Below, piece after piece: positions 18,223 to 28,160 of a DNA stretch of 64,000 bases. Origin of the DNA: Hyphococcus sp. (GTDB taxonomy: Bacteria > Pseudomonadota > Alphaproteobacteria > Caulobacterales > Parvularculaceae); contig JAJFGB010000009.1 of assembly GCA_021776335.1 (NCBI GenBank), positions 248,001-312,000 of the forward strand, read 5' to 3'. Positions within the stretch are counted from its first letter, which is position 1. Every line of letters starts with the position of its first letter. The translations under genes and the position numbers were made by a program. A model generated the notes under the pieces. That model saw only the letters and a program-made list of their open reading frames with translations. It was not told the DNA's origin and made no database searches.

Positions 18223-19797
18223 ATGAACGAATTTGATGTTGTCATCGCGGGCGCTGGCGTCAATGCACTTTCTTGCGGCGCCTTGCTGACTAAATATGGC
18301 CTTTCAGTCTGTCTGGTGGAGCGCAATCCCTGGGTCGGCGGCGGCGCGGTGACGCGTGAGGTGACCATCCCCGGCTTTAAGCACGATCTTTTTGGTTCTT
18401 CACATGTCTGGATACAGGCAAATGCCGACTTTAAGGATTTGATTGAACCGGAACTGATCAAGCATGGGCTTAAATATATCCCGTCAACGGATCATATAAC
18501 GGGTCATCCGGATAAGTCCGGCGGTCCAGGCATCGTTATCTACAAGGACATCGATAAAACCGCGGAGAGCATCGCGCAATATTCACGCGCTGATGCAAAA
18601 CGATATCGCGGTGTTTACGATCACTTTTCAGCTGTAAAGGACGGTTTTGTTAAAGCGTTTTTCTCACCACCTGCGCCGCCATCGACAACCATGCGCGCCC
18701 TCGAAACGAGCAAGGAGGGTCTGAAGCGCCTGCAGGAATTCAACCTCAGTGCGCGCGCCTGGGTCGACTACAATTTTGAAAATGATTTCGTCAAAGCAGT
18801 GATGCTGAATTGGGCTTTGGCGCCGCAGATTTTGCCCGAGCAGGAAGGGGCGGGGCAGTCCTTTTACATAATGATCCCCGCCATTCACGTCTATGGCCAG
18901 GCAATTCCTGAAGGCGGCAGTCAAGAGCTCCCGAATTCAATGGTCCGGTACATAGAGGCGAGCGGCGGTCGGGTCATTACGGGCGCTACGGTTGAAGAAA
19001 TTATTCTCGAAGACAATACCGCGCGCGGGCTGAAGCTCGCTGACGGCACAGTGATCAAGGCGAAACGTGCGGTCGTCTCTTCGCTCGAGCCCAAACAAAC
19101 TTTCCAAAAGCTTTGCGGTGAGGAAAAACTGGAAGAAGATTTTGCCGGCGCCGTGAAACGCTTTTCTTTTGGCAAAGTTTCAATTTGCCGCGTGCATCTG
19201 GCGCTGTCTGAACCGCCCGATTTTATCAATGGCGCCGATATGAGCCAGTGCTCGTTTCATCGCATTGTCGATTCCATGCCGCAGATGATGCGTCAGTATG
19301 CCGATATTTCGCTCGGCCGGCCGCCGGAAGATCCGTTTCTTTGGTCAGCGTGCTGGACGTTGCTGGATCCGACGCGGGCGCCGGACGGCAAACACACATT
19401 GATCTTTGACACTTATGTCTCGAACTGGCTCGAAGATGGCCGTTCGTGGGAAGATATCAAGGAAGACTATGCGCATAATGTTCTGCTGAAAAAGCTTCAG
19501 CAATATGCGCCGAATATCAATGAACGAACGATCCTGGGCGAATACATCGAAACCAGAGAGAGCCTCGAGCAGGCCAATCTCTCTTTTGTGGACGGCACGA
19601 CAAATGGCGGCGAACGTATCGCTGCGCAGCTTGGCGCCTTCCGGCCGTTCCCGGGATATGCGCATTACCGCTCACCATTTAGAAATCTCTACATGACGGG
19701 CCCGCATTGCCATCCAGGCGGTGGCATTTCGGCGGGCGGCACAGTGGCGGGCAATGTCATGCTTGAGGATTTTGGACTTAAGGCGCCGCCGAATTGA
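18223..19797 (+). CDS. Phytoene-dehydrogenase-like FAD oxidoreductase
   Basis: A 524-residue flavoprotein. It opens with the FAD-binding VVIAGAGVNALSCGALLTKYG followed by the acidic end of strand two (LVERNPWVGGGAVTREV), and closes with the CrtI-type FAD motif MTGPHCHPGGGISAGGTVAGN. This pattern is shared by carotenoid desaturases and the PYROXD2-like oxidoreductases. No crtB, crtE or other carotenoid gene is near, so a carotenoid role is unlikely. It leads a run with a carbon-nitrogen hydrolase, a small protein, a sulfatase and KDG genes. I infer oxidation or isomerisation of the imported substrate, but the reaction is unknown. Confidence 0.8.
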   Translation: MNEFDVVIAGAGVNALSCGALLTKYGLSVCLVERNPWVGGGAVTREVTIPGFKHDLFGSSHVWIQANADFKDLIEPELIKHGLKYIPSTDHITGHPDKSGGPGIVIYKDIDKTAESIAQYSRADAKRYRGVYDHFSAVKDGFVKAFFSPPAPPSTTMRALETSKEGLKRLQEFNLSARAWVDYNFENDFVKAVMLNWALAPQILPEQEGAGQSFYIMIPAIHVYGQAIPEGGSQELPNSMVRYIEASGGRVITGATVEEIILEDNTARGLKLADGTVIKAKRAVVSSLEPKQTFQKLCGEEKLEEDFAGAVKRFSFGKVSICRVHLALSEPPDFINGADMSQCSFHRIVDSMPQMMRQYADISLGRPPEDPFLWSACWTLLDPTRAPDGKHTLIFDTYVSNWLEDGRSWEDIKEDYAHNVLLKKLQQYAPNINERTILGEYIETRESLEQANLSFVDGTTNGGERIAAQLGAFRPFPGYAHYRSPFRNLYMTGPHCHPGGGISAGGTVAGNVMLEDFGLKAPPN

Positions 19798-19832
19798 TGG
19801 CGTGAATAATTGGATTGGAAAGGTCGCAGCAG

Positions 19833-20984
19833 ATGACAACGAAGATTGATAAATACACCGCGCTCGTCATTCAGCCTCATGTGGAGGTTGCCGAGGATCG
19901 CGACGGGATCAAGAAAAATCTCGAACGCGCCTGCAATATGATTGACTTTGGCGCGGGATATTTCTGGGAACTGCCGGCGCGCCTTGTCGTGCTGCCCGAA
20001 TATTTCATGCAAGGTGTGACGACCCCCGGTAAGGGTGAGCACGGCATCGAAGGCTTCATGAAAAAAGCGATTACGCTTGATGGACCGGAAATGCAGCGCC
20101 TTGGCGAAAAAGCCAAAGAGTATAATCTCTATATTTGCGGCGGCGGCGTCATTGAACAGGTCCCGGAATTCCCGGATCGGTGGTTCAATACGGCGTTTAT
20201 CATTGGCCCGGACGGCAATGTGGCGTTGCGTTATCACAAATGGCACATCCCGGCGTCGATTGGTTTGGGCTCAAGTCCGCATGATATTTTTGACGAGTAT
20301 CGCGAAGTCTTCGGCGGCGACATTAAAGACCTTTTCCCGGTCATCGATACAGAGATCGGTAAACTTGGAACCATGACGTGTCATGATGGGTGCACGCCTG
20401 AAGTCTCACGCGCGCTAGGTTACAATGGGTGTGAAGTTATTTGCCATCCAGTGGCCTTACAAGAAGTCGAAGGCGTATCAGAGCCCTGGGATTTCTGGAT
20501 GTTCACGCGCCGGACTCGCGCCCATGACAATATGGCCTATGTGTTGGGATCAAATTGGGGAACTGTCGATTACGACTATTACCCGAAAGCATTTTGCCCG
20601 GGCGGTTCCTTCGCGATTGATTATACAGGCATGGTTATGCGCCACGCACCTTATCCGCAGGAGCAAGTTCTGGCAGCGACAATTGATATTGAGTCGCTGC
20701 GCGAACATCGCTCACGCTGTAACCATAACACATGGGTCGATCTCCGCACGGAAGGTTTCAAGCAAATCTACGAAAACCCGATCTATCCGGCAAACCAGTT
20801 TCCGAGCGGGCGCCCGCCGAAAAACCTCGCTGACAAGATGGGGCCGGTCAAAGAAGTCTTTACAGATCTCTATAGTCGCGGACAGTTTACACCGCCAGCC
20901 GGAAAGACTGTGGAGGACATGGCGAATATGCATGCTGACCGGGTGAAACGCGCTCAGGATATCGGTACGCTCAGAAAAGATTAG
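19833..20984 (+). CDS. Nitrilase-superfamily carbon-nitrogen hydrolase
   Basis: A 383-residue enzyme with the full Glu-Lys-Cys triad: Glu in VLPEYFMQG, Lys in RYHKWHIP and Cys in MTCHDGCTPE, plus a second Glu expected before the Lys. Its length exceeds that of simple omega-amidases (about 260-300) and resembles aliphatic amidase, formamidase or beta-ureidopropionase branches, with a 70-residue C-terminal tail. The ATG at 19833 follows GGAAAGG; a TTG upstream is less likely. The gene is 35 bases after the FAD oxidoreductase and 11 before a small protein with a strong Shine-Dalgarno sequence. It should cleave an amide, nitrile or carbamoyl bond in the cytoplasm; no signal peptide is seen. The substrate is unknown. 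Confidence 0.85.
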   Translation: MTTKIDKYTALVIQPHVEVAEDRDGIKKNLERACNMIDFGAGYFWELPARLVVLPEYFMQGVTTPGKGEHGIEGFMKKAITLDGPEMQRLGEKAKEYNLYICGGGVIEQVPEFPDRWFNTAFIIGPDGNVALRYHKWHIPASIGLGSSPHDIFDEYREVFGGDIKDLFPVIDTEIGKLGTMTCHDGCTPEVSRALGYNGCEVICHPVALQEVEGVSEPWDFWMFTRRTRAHDNMAYVLGSNWGTVDYDYYPKAFCPGGSFAIDYTGMVMRHAPYPQEQVLAATIDIESLREHRSRCNHNTWVDLRTEGFKQIYENPIYPANQFPSGRPPKNLADKMGPVKEVFTDLYSRGQFTPPAGKTVEDMANMHADRVKRAQDIGTLRKD

Positions 20985-20995
20985 AGGAGCATAAC

Positions 20996-21280
20996 ATGCG
21001 TGTACAAAGCCCGCTTGCGGATATTGATTTCGTGATTGGAGGGATGCGCCGGGACAGTGACCGCCTGGTGTTTACCAGTGCTGCATCCAGCTCCCTTGAG
21101 GCGACGGTCTATATGAGCGCAAAAGACGCCGGCCAGCTGATCGCAGCATTTTTTAAAAGTCCGTCTGCGATTGGTTATGCATTGTCGCTTCCGTTTTTGT
21201 GGTTGCGCGGTGAGGGTGGAAAATCGGGCGGAAAAACAAAATCGGACCACCCGTTTGATGAATTAAACCAACCCTGGTGA
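20996..21280 (+). CDS. Unrecognised 94-residue protein between amidase and sulfatase
   Basis: I do not recognise this family. The start follows AGAGGAGC by five bases and the stop overlaps the sulfatase leader, so it is almost certainly translated. It has no signal peptide. A mixed N-terminal half (FVIGGMRRDSDRLVFTSAAS) is followed by one moderately hydrophobic stretch (about 47-71) containing Phe, Ala, Leu and Trp, and then a Gly/Lys-rich tail with SDHPFDELNQPW. It might be a small accessory subunit, a peripheral membrane anchor or a chaperone for the flanking enzymes. The context is the only clue. Confidence 0.7.
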   Translation: MRVQSPLADIDFVIGGMRRDSDRLVFTSAASSSLEATVYMSAKDAGQLIAAFFKSPSAIGYALSLPFLWLRGEGGKSGGKTKSDHPFDELNQPW

Positions 21281-21288
21281 AGGTGAAA

Positions 21289-22893
21289 ATGCCAAGATGG
21301 CGGGGCATTTTGTTTTTGCTGGCGGTTTTCGCCCCGTTTACAGCGTTGGCTGAAAGCGGGCGCGATCCGTTAAACCTCATCCTGATTGTGACGGACAACC
21401 AGAGCCCAGGCGTGTTGGGTGCTTACGGCAATCGTGATGTCATAACACCTAATATCGATAGAATGGCGCGCAACGGCGCGGTCTTTATGTCAGCGCATGC
21501 AACAAGCGGCGTGTGTTCGCCGTCACGTGCTACATTGCTAACGGGTTTATTGCCGTCTCAAACAGGTGTGCATAACGCCTTACCCTCACAACCGCCGATC
21601 GAGAATTGGTCAGCAATCAGTGAGTTCAGAAACCTGCCATCAATGTTAAAAGCAGCGGGATATGCTACAGCGCTTATTGGAAAATATCATTTGGGCTGGC
21701 ATGATTCGGCACAGCTTGATTTCGACAAATGGGTTACATTTCCATCTGGGCATACCGAAAAATTCTACGATGTGGAAATAATCGAAGACGGTAAGCGGTA
21801 TGTCACGCCGAAACACCTGACTGATTTCTGGACGGAAAAAGCTACCGCGTTTATCGAAGATCAGACGGGCAAAGAGCCATTTTTTCTCTTGCTCACATAT
21901 AATGGCCCTTATGCTTTGCCGCCCGTCGTCAACGCGGTGTATGAAAATCGGCATACGCAGTACTATCTGGATAATCCGCCAGCGATGCCGCAAGAACCGG
22001 TCGGCGACTATCTTGAAAACTGGGCGAAAGAGGGCGACCCCGGAACGTACAGCGAAAAGCACGGCATTACCCCCTGGGCGGCAATAAAGGCGCTGAATAA
22101 TCACCGGACAATGGCTAATCTTGCTGCGGAAACGACCATGATTGACGATGGCGTTGGTGAAATTTTCAACGCGCTCGAACGTGTAGGCGCCGACAGGAAC
22201 ACGGTTGTTATCTACACGTCTGATCAAGGCGCGGCTTACGGGCAAAGGGGACTTTGGGGAAACAGTTCCTGGTCATGGCCCTTCGCCGCATATGATGCAA
22301 ACACGAACGTGCCGCTGATCTTTTGGGACAATGGTCATCGGATCAAACGAAAGAGCAATATTGATCAGATCGTCAATCAGTACGACTTTTTTGCCACCAT
22401 CCTTGAACTGCTGGCGCTCGATGACATCGAAATCTCCAGCTCGCCGGGAAAAAGCTTCGCACCGCTCGTTATTGAACCGCATGCTGACAGCGCAGCCGAC
22501 ATTGCTGCTGATGGCGCCGCTTTCTTTGACTATCTCACGGCGCGCGCTGTCAGGACGGCCGAATTCCGATATGTCAAAAGACTGTTTTCAGACGATGTAG
22601 AGCTATATGATATGCTTGCTGATCCGGGCGAGCGTGTGAACCTCGCGTCAGATCCTCTGTATAGGGAAACCGTAGCGACGCTTGACGCTATGCTGGTGAA
22701 ATTCTTCGATCAATATGGCGACCCATATTATGACCTATGGAAGGGCGGTGCTGCCAAGGGCAGGATGCTTGATGGTCGGCGTGTCGAGCAATATCGTGAG
22801 TATTTTCCCGGGTGGAACAAGGTTGAGCTGAAACAGCCTATGCCCTTCGATCACGACTTAACGAATAACCCAAAGGACCATCGTGATGATTAA
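21289..22893 (+). CDS. Secreted formylglycine-dependent sulfatase
   Basis: A 534-residue protein with a signal peptide ending around FTALAES. The maturation motif GVCSPSRATLLTG is intact, with Cys76 the residue converted to formylglycine. The N-terminal metal pair, usually Asp-Asp, is TDNQ here (Asp36-Asn37), and the C-terminal metal loop is TSDQGAAYGQRG. LIGKYHLG and the DxxPGERxNLA-like DMLADPGERVNLAS also fit sulfatases. The start at 21289 is chosen for the signal peptide; a GTG at 21277 is in frame. Its 3' end overlaps the KDPG aldolase gene by eight bases, so release of sulfate is tied to KDG metabolism. No formylglycine-generating enzyme, polysaccharide lyase or glycoside hydrolase is in the window, which hints at a small sulfated substrate. 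Confidence 0.87.
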   Translation: MPRWRGILFLLAVFAPFTALAESGRDPLNLILIVTDNQSPGVLGAYGNRDVITPNIDRMARNGAVFMSAHATSGVCSPSRATLLTGLLPSQTGVHNALPSQPPIENWSAISEFRNLPSMLKAAGYATALIGKYHLGWHDSAQLDFDKWVTFPSGHTEKFYDVEIIEDGKRYVTPKHLTDFWTEKATAFIEDQTGKEPFFLLLTYNGPYALPPVVNAVYENRHTQYYLDNPPAMPQEPVGDYLENWAKEGDPGTYSEKHGITPWAAIKALNNHRTMANLAAETTMIDDGVGEIFNALERVGADRNTVVIYTSDQGAAYGQRGLWGNSSWSWPFAAYDANTNVPLIFWDNGHRIKRKSNIDQIVNQYDFFATILELLALDDIEISSSPGKSFAPLVIEPHADSAADIAADGAAFFDYLTARAVRTAEFRYVKRLFSDDVELYDMLADPGERVNLASDPLYRETVATLDAMLVKFFDQYGDPYYDLWKGGAAKGRMLDGRRVEQYREYFPGWNKVELKQPMPFDHDLTNNPKDHRDD

Positions 22894-23509
22894 CGAGGAT
22901 TCGCCGATTGTTCCTCTGGTTCAGTCTGAAGATGTCCAGACAGCTGTTAAGACCGCGCACGCCTTACAGGTCGGCGGGCTTAGCGTTATCGAGGTTGTTT
23001 TGCGCAGCCAAGCGGCGATGGACTGCCTTGAGGCTATCGCCAGCGGGGCGTCTGATGTCATCGTCGGCGCCGGCACGGTGCTGACGGCTAACCAGGCTGA
23101 GGAGGCAATAAGCAAGGGCGCGCAGTTTATTGTTTCACCTGGCCTTAATGAGGAGGTCGTCAGCCATTGTAAGGCTGGTGGGATCAATGTGTATCCAGGC
23201 GTCGTGACGCCGAGTGAAGTGCAGCGCGCGTGGAATTTGGGATTACGCACGGTCAAGTTTTTCCCCGCAGGTTTGTCTGGCGGTGTGCCGATGCTCAAAG
23301 CCCTGAGTACGGTCTTCCGCGAGATGCGATTTATGCCGACTGGCGGCGTATCAGCGGAAAACCTACAAGATTATTTGGCTCTGCCATCTGTTGTCGCCTG
23401 TGGCGGCAGCTGGCTGACGCCGCAAAAGGAAATTGACGCTGGAAATTTTGAAGCTGTTACGGGCTTGGCGCGCGACGCATTGGCCCTGGCGCGTCAGGCG
23501 AGATCATAA
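22886..23509 (+). CDS. eda: 2-dehydro-3-deoxy-6-phosphogluconate (KDPG) aldolase
   Basis: Cleaves KDPG to pyruvate and glyceraldehyde 3-phosphate. The 207-residue class I aldolase has IEVVLR (Glu36 and Arg40), VGAGTV (Thr64), YPGVVTPSE, the Schiff-base Lys124 in TVKFFPAG, and [10 protein letters not shown] for the phosphate site. It starts at the ATG at 22886, inside the end of the sulfatase gene. Family members also cleave 4-hydroxy-2-oxoglutarate and KDPGal, so specificity follows from context: KDG kinase is next and manD is in the same cluster. Confidence 0.92.
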   Translation: MINEDSPIVPLVQSEDVQTAVKTAHALQVGGLSVIEVVLRSQAAMDCLEAIASGASDVIVGAGTVLTANQAEEAISKGAQFIVSPGLNEEVVSHCKAGGINVYPGVVTPSEVQRAWNLGLRTVKFFPAGLSGGVPMLKALSTVFREMRFMPTGGVSAENLQDYLALPSVVACGGSWLTPQKEIDAGNFEAVTGLARDALALARQARS

Positions 23510-23525
23510 TTTAGGGAGGCGCTAT

Positions 23526-24554
23526 ATGGTGCAATATCTATCCTTTGGCGAAATCATGCTGCGATTGAAGTCGCCTGCTCATGAGCGTTTTTTCCAATCT
23601 CCTGCATTCGAAGCCACATTTGGTGGTGGCGAAGCGAATGTTGCCGTTGCGCTCAGCAATTATGGATTGTCGTCCGGCTTTATATCTGCGTTGCCCGACA
23701 ATGATATTGGCGATGCCGCCATTGGCGAGCTGGCGCGTTTTGGTGTTGATACATCATTGGTGCGTCGGTCCGGTGATCGGGTTGGTGTTTATTTTCTTGA
23801 AACCGGCGCCAATCAACGCCCTTCAAAGGTCGTTTATGACCGCGCCCATTCATCAATAAGCGAGTGCCAGCCCGGCGATTTTAATTGGAGCGAGGTTTTT
23901 GAGGGCGCACGTTGGTTACATATAACCGGCATCACGCCGGCGTTAAGTCAGTCCGCGGCGGATTTGAGTCTTGAATGCGTGAAGGAAGCGAAGCGCGCGG
24001 GAGTAACGGTTTCTTGTGATTTCAATTATCGCGGAAAACTCTGGAAATATGGAAAATCAGCGCCTGAAGTAATGTGTGATCTTGTCAAGCATGTTGATGT
24101 GGGCATCGCCAATGAGGAAGACTGCCAGAAATCATTAGGCGTTAGCGTTGATGTTGATGTGAGGGCGGGCGCGCTTGCCACTGAAAAATATGAAGCATTG
24201 TCGCAAAAGATGCTTGAACTCTATCCAGACATGTCGGTGATCGCCATTACGCTGCGCGAGAGTCAAAGCGCAGATCGCAATGGGTGGTCCGCTTGCTTAC
24301 GTGATGGTGATGGATTTAAGCTGAGCCGCCGCTACGAGATTACCGACATTGTTGATCGCGTCGGTGGCGGTGACAGTTTTGCCTCCGCTCTTATTTATGG
24401 TTTGGGCGCTTATGATGATCGCCAGCGATCATTGGAGTTCGCGGTTGCAGCAAGCTGCTTGAAGCACTCAATTAGCGGGGACTTTAATCGCGTCAGTGTC
24501 GCCGAGGTCGAAAAGCTTATGTCTGGCGATGGGTCGGGCAGGGTGCAGCGATAG
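23526..24554 (+). CDS. kdgK: 2-dehydro-3-deoxygluconokinase (KDG kinase, PfkB family)
   Basis: Phosphorylates KDG to KDPG, feeding the aldolase encoded just upstream. The 342-residue sugar kinase has the N-terminal [16 protein letters not shown] motif (about 32-47), [10 protein letters not shown], and the C-terminal PfkB signature [11 protein letters not shown] with catalytic base Asp283. The ATG at 23526 follows AGGGAGG; the frame is open upstream but overlaps eda without a ribosome site. It is the last gene of the run. A small hairpin at 24551-24568 follows but lacks a T tract. Fructokinase is an alternative, but the eda neighbour favours KDG. Confidence 0.9.
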   Translation: MVQYLSFGEIMLRLKSPAHERFFQSPAFEATFGGGEANVAVALSNYGLSSGFISALPDNDIGDAAIGELARFGVDTSLVRRSGDRVGVYFLETGANQRPSKVVYDRAHSSISECQPGDFNWSEVFEGARWLHITGITPALSQSAADLSLECVKEAKRAGVTVSCDFNYRGKLWKYGKSAPEVMCDLVKHVDVGIANEEDCQKSLGVSVDVDVRAGALATEKYEALSQKMLELYPDMSVIAITLRESQSADRNGWSACLRDGDGFKLSRRYEITDIVDRVGGGDSFASALIYGLGAYDDRQRSLEFAVAASCLKHSISGDFNRVSVAEVEKLMSGDGSGRVQR

Positions 24555-24751
24555 CTGCCGGCTGCTATAGCGGTGCACACCAATCGCGCGATATTGCCAT
24601 AACGCTATGTTAAATAGTAGAAATCCATACTGAAACGCACCGTCAGGAAGTGATCAGAATTCGGCGCAAACAGGTTTGAATTTAGGGGGGCGGGCGTTCG
24701 AACCTGCTCCAGCAGCGTCATTTTCTTCAGTTTCAAGGGAAGGCATTATAA

Positions 24752-25990
24752 TTGTCAGCATCGATTCTAAGTTCTGGATGCGTCGTGATTATCGGGGCGG
24801 GGCACGCAGCCGCTCAGGCTTGCGTCAGCTTGCGTCAGCAGGGCTGGCAAGGCCGGATCGTGTTGATCGGCGAGGAACCCTATTTGCCGTATCAGCGTCC
24901 GCCCTTGTCCAAGAAATTTCTGCAGGGCGAACTCGATGAGGGTCGGTTGTTCGTCAGGCCCGCCACATTCTACGAGCAGCAAAATATAGAGTGTCATCTG
25001 AGCTCCCGGGCCATTCGGATTGACCGCGAAAAGCGGCAGGTGGAAACGGTCACTGGCGAGCTTTTTGATTTTGATCGTGTCATCATCGCAACAGGCGCTG
25101 CGCCACGAAAAATTTATATTCCCGGGATTGATGCAGAAGGCGTTTGCGAACTTCGTACAATGCGCGATTCGCTTGAATTGCGGGCGCGGCTTACAGCGCA
25201 GAGCAAAGTTGTTATTGTCGGCGCAGGCTATATCGGCTTGGAGGTTGCAGCAACGGCACGGGCGTTGGGAGCGAAAGTGACCGCAATAGAATCTGCCGAT
25301 CGGGTTTTGTCGCGCGTTACCAGTCCGGAGATGTCTCGCTTTTTTCAGGATCTGCATCGTGACAAGGGCGTCGATATCAAGCTTGGCGAAACTGTCACTG
25401 CTTTTGAAACGGAAAACGGCGTCTTGACCGGATGCCGCCTCTCGAATGGCGACGTCGCGCCGGCAACGATCGCGGTTGTCGGCATTGGCGTTGCGCCAAA
25501 CGTATCGCTCGCTGAGGATGCGGGGCTGCCGGTTGATAACGGCATTGTCGTTGATGAGTATACGCGCACAAGCGATCTTCAGATTTATGCGATCGGCGAT
25601 TGTTCCAATCATCCAAACGCGCTTTTAGACTGCCGGCTTCGACTGGAGAGCGTTCCAAATGCGCTTGAGCAGGCAAAAACCGTGGCGGCGACAATTTGCG
25701 GCAAGGATTTGCCCTATAACCAAATACCCTGGTTCTGGTCCGACCAGTATGAGGTAAAGCTACAGACAGCGGGTATGTGTCACGGATATGATCAGGTGCT
25801 TCTCAGGGGCGACCAGGAGGCGCGCAAATTCTCTGCCTCCTATCTGGATGACGGTGTGTTAATCGCTATCGATGCGGTTAACAGTCCTGCGGATTTTCTG
25901 CCGGCGAAGAAACTCATTGCCGATAAGGCGAGAGTTGATCTTGCGAAATTTGCCGACCTTGAGATTCCGTATAAAGACTGCTTTAAATAA
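24752..25990 (+). CDS. NAD(P)H:ferredoxin reductase (rhodocoxin/putidaredoxin reductase type)
   Basis: A 412-residue FAD enzyme passing electrons from NAD(P)H to a [2Fe-2S] ferredoxin. It shows VVIIGAGHAAAQACVSLR, YQRPPLSKKFL, ATGAAPR, the second Rossmann motif VVIVGAGYIGLEVAATAR, YAIGDCSNHPN and the C-terminal WFWSDQYEVKLQTAG. The start is the TTG at 24752, placed eight bases after AGGGAAGG; no ATG or GTG suits. No cytochrome P450, Rieske oxygenase or ferredoxin gene is adjacent, so its partner lies elsewhere. A 197-base gap with no gene separates it from kdgK. Confidence 0.87.
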   Translation: MSASILSSGCVVIIGAGHAAAQACVSLRQQGWQGRIVLIGEEPYLPYQRPPLSKKFLQGELDEGRLFVRPATFYEQQNIECHLSSRAIRIDREKRQVETVTGELFDFDRVIIATGAAPRKIYIPGIDAEGVCELRTMRDSLELRARLTAQSKVVIVGAGYIGLEVAATARALGAKVTAIESADRVLSRVTSPEMSRFFQDLHRDKGVDIKLGETVTAFETENGVLTGCRLSNGDVAPATIAVVGIGVAPNVSLAEDAGLPVDNGIVVDEYTRTSDLQIYAIGDCSNHPNALLDCRLRLESVPNALEQAKTVAATICGKDLPYNQIPWFWSDQYEVKLQTAGMCHGYDQVLLRGDQEARKFSASYLDDGVLIAIDAVNSPADFLPAKKLIADKARVDLAKFADLEIPYKDCFK

Positions 25991-26020
25991 AAAACCAGCT
26001 GCTGAGTAACTGGTTTTTTA
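25989..26020. terminator. Bidirectional intrinsic terminator
   Basis: AAAAAACCAG and CTGGTTTTTT form a stem around an 11-base loop. A-rich on one side and T-rich on the other, it serves both the ferredoxin reductase gene and the convergent dps gene. Confidence 0.85.
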
Positions 26021-26044
26021 TTTCTGCTGAACGGGCACTTATTG

Positions 26045-26518
26045 TTACTGCGTTAACGCCCGTAACATCCATGCAGTCTTTTCGTGAATCTGAATGCGCA
26101 CGGTCAAAAGATCGGCGCTTGCGGCATCACCGGCCTCTTCGGCAACCCCAAGGCCTTCGCGTACACGCCGAATAAGCGTTTCATGACCGTTGAGCAAATT
26201 CTCAATCATCGATGCCGCTACGGGCGGCGTTTCGTCCGCTGTGTCGATGGCGGCAAGCTCTGACAGCGCCTTACCGCCTGAGGGCGCGAAAACGCCAAGG
26301 GCGCGAACCCGCTCGGCGATTTCGTCAAGCGCTGCCCACATCTCGCGATATTGCTCCTCAAACATAATGTGCAGGGTGTGAAATTGCGGCCCTGTCACGT
26401 TCCAGTGGTAAGCGTGGGTTTTCATATAAAGCGCATATGTGTCGGCAAGAGTCGCATTGAGTGCTGAGGCGACAGAGTTCCGCGCATTTTCGCTAAGTCC
26501 GATATTAAGGTCAGCCAT
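26045..26518 (-). CDS. dps: Dps-type DNA-protecting ferritin-like protein
   Basis: A 157-residue miniferritin that oxidises and stores iron and shields DNA in starvation or peroxide stress. The ferroxidase ligands are visible in THAYHWNVTGPQFHTLHIMFEEQYREMWAALDEIAERVRALG: His, Asp and Glu across the dimer interface. The start at 26518 is chosen because GGGAG is seven bases upstream, whereas it would abut the ATG at 26524. A candidate promoter with a palindrome over its -35 lies upstream (26559-26593). Confidence 0.93.
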   Translation of the reverse strand: MADLNIGLSENARNSVASALNATLADTYALYMKTHAYHWNVTGPQFHTLHIMFEEQYREMWAALDEIAERVRALGVFAPSGGKALSELAAIDTADETPPVAASMIENLLNGHETLIRRVREGLGVAEEAGDAASADLLTVRIQIHEKTAWMLRALTQ

Positions 26519-26558
26519 GTCCATTCTCCCGTGGTCAGTTCAATTTGCTGCTGACAAG

Positions 26559-26593
26559 CATATAGGGAGAGAAGTATCATCAATCAAATTGAT
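26559..26593 (-). promoter_or_regulatory. Candidate dps promoter with operator palindrome
   Basis: On the minus strand TTGATT (26587-26582) and TATATG (26564-26559) are 17 bases apart and read as -35 and -10. A perfect ATCAAT-N3-ATTGAT palindrome (26579-26593) covers the -35, where a repressor or an OxyR/Fur-like protein could act. Protein identity is unknown. Confidence 0.45.
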
Positions 26594-26631
26594 AATATTA
26601 AAAAGCTACATCTACTAAATCGATTGTTTGG

Positions 26632-28160
<1,529 letters not shown>

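Noticed and set aside
18223-19797. Carotenoid biosynthesis gene (crtI)
   Set aside because: No phytoene synthase, cyclase or GGPP synthase nearby; the FAD motifs are shared with many non-carotenoid enzymes.
8220-24554. Sulfoquinovose Entner-Doudoroff pathway
   Set aside because: That route needs no sugar kinase and uses a sulfonate, not a sulfate ester. Here a KDG kinase and a sulfatase are present and no sulfoquinovosidase is seen.
24551-24568. ATAGC/GCTAT hairpin right at the kdgK stop codon
   Set aside because: Five-base stem with no T tract, too weak to call a terminator.
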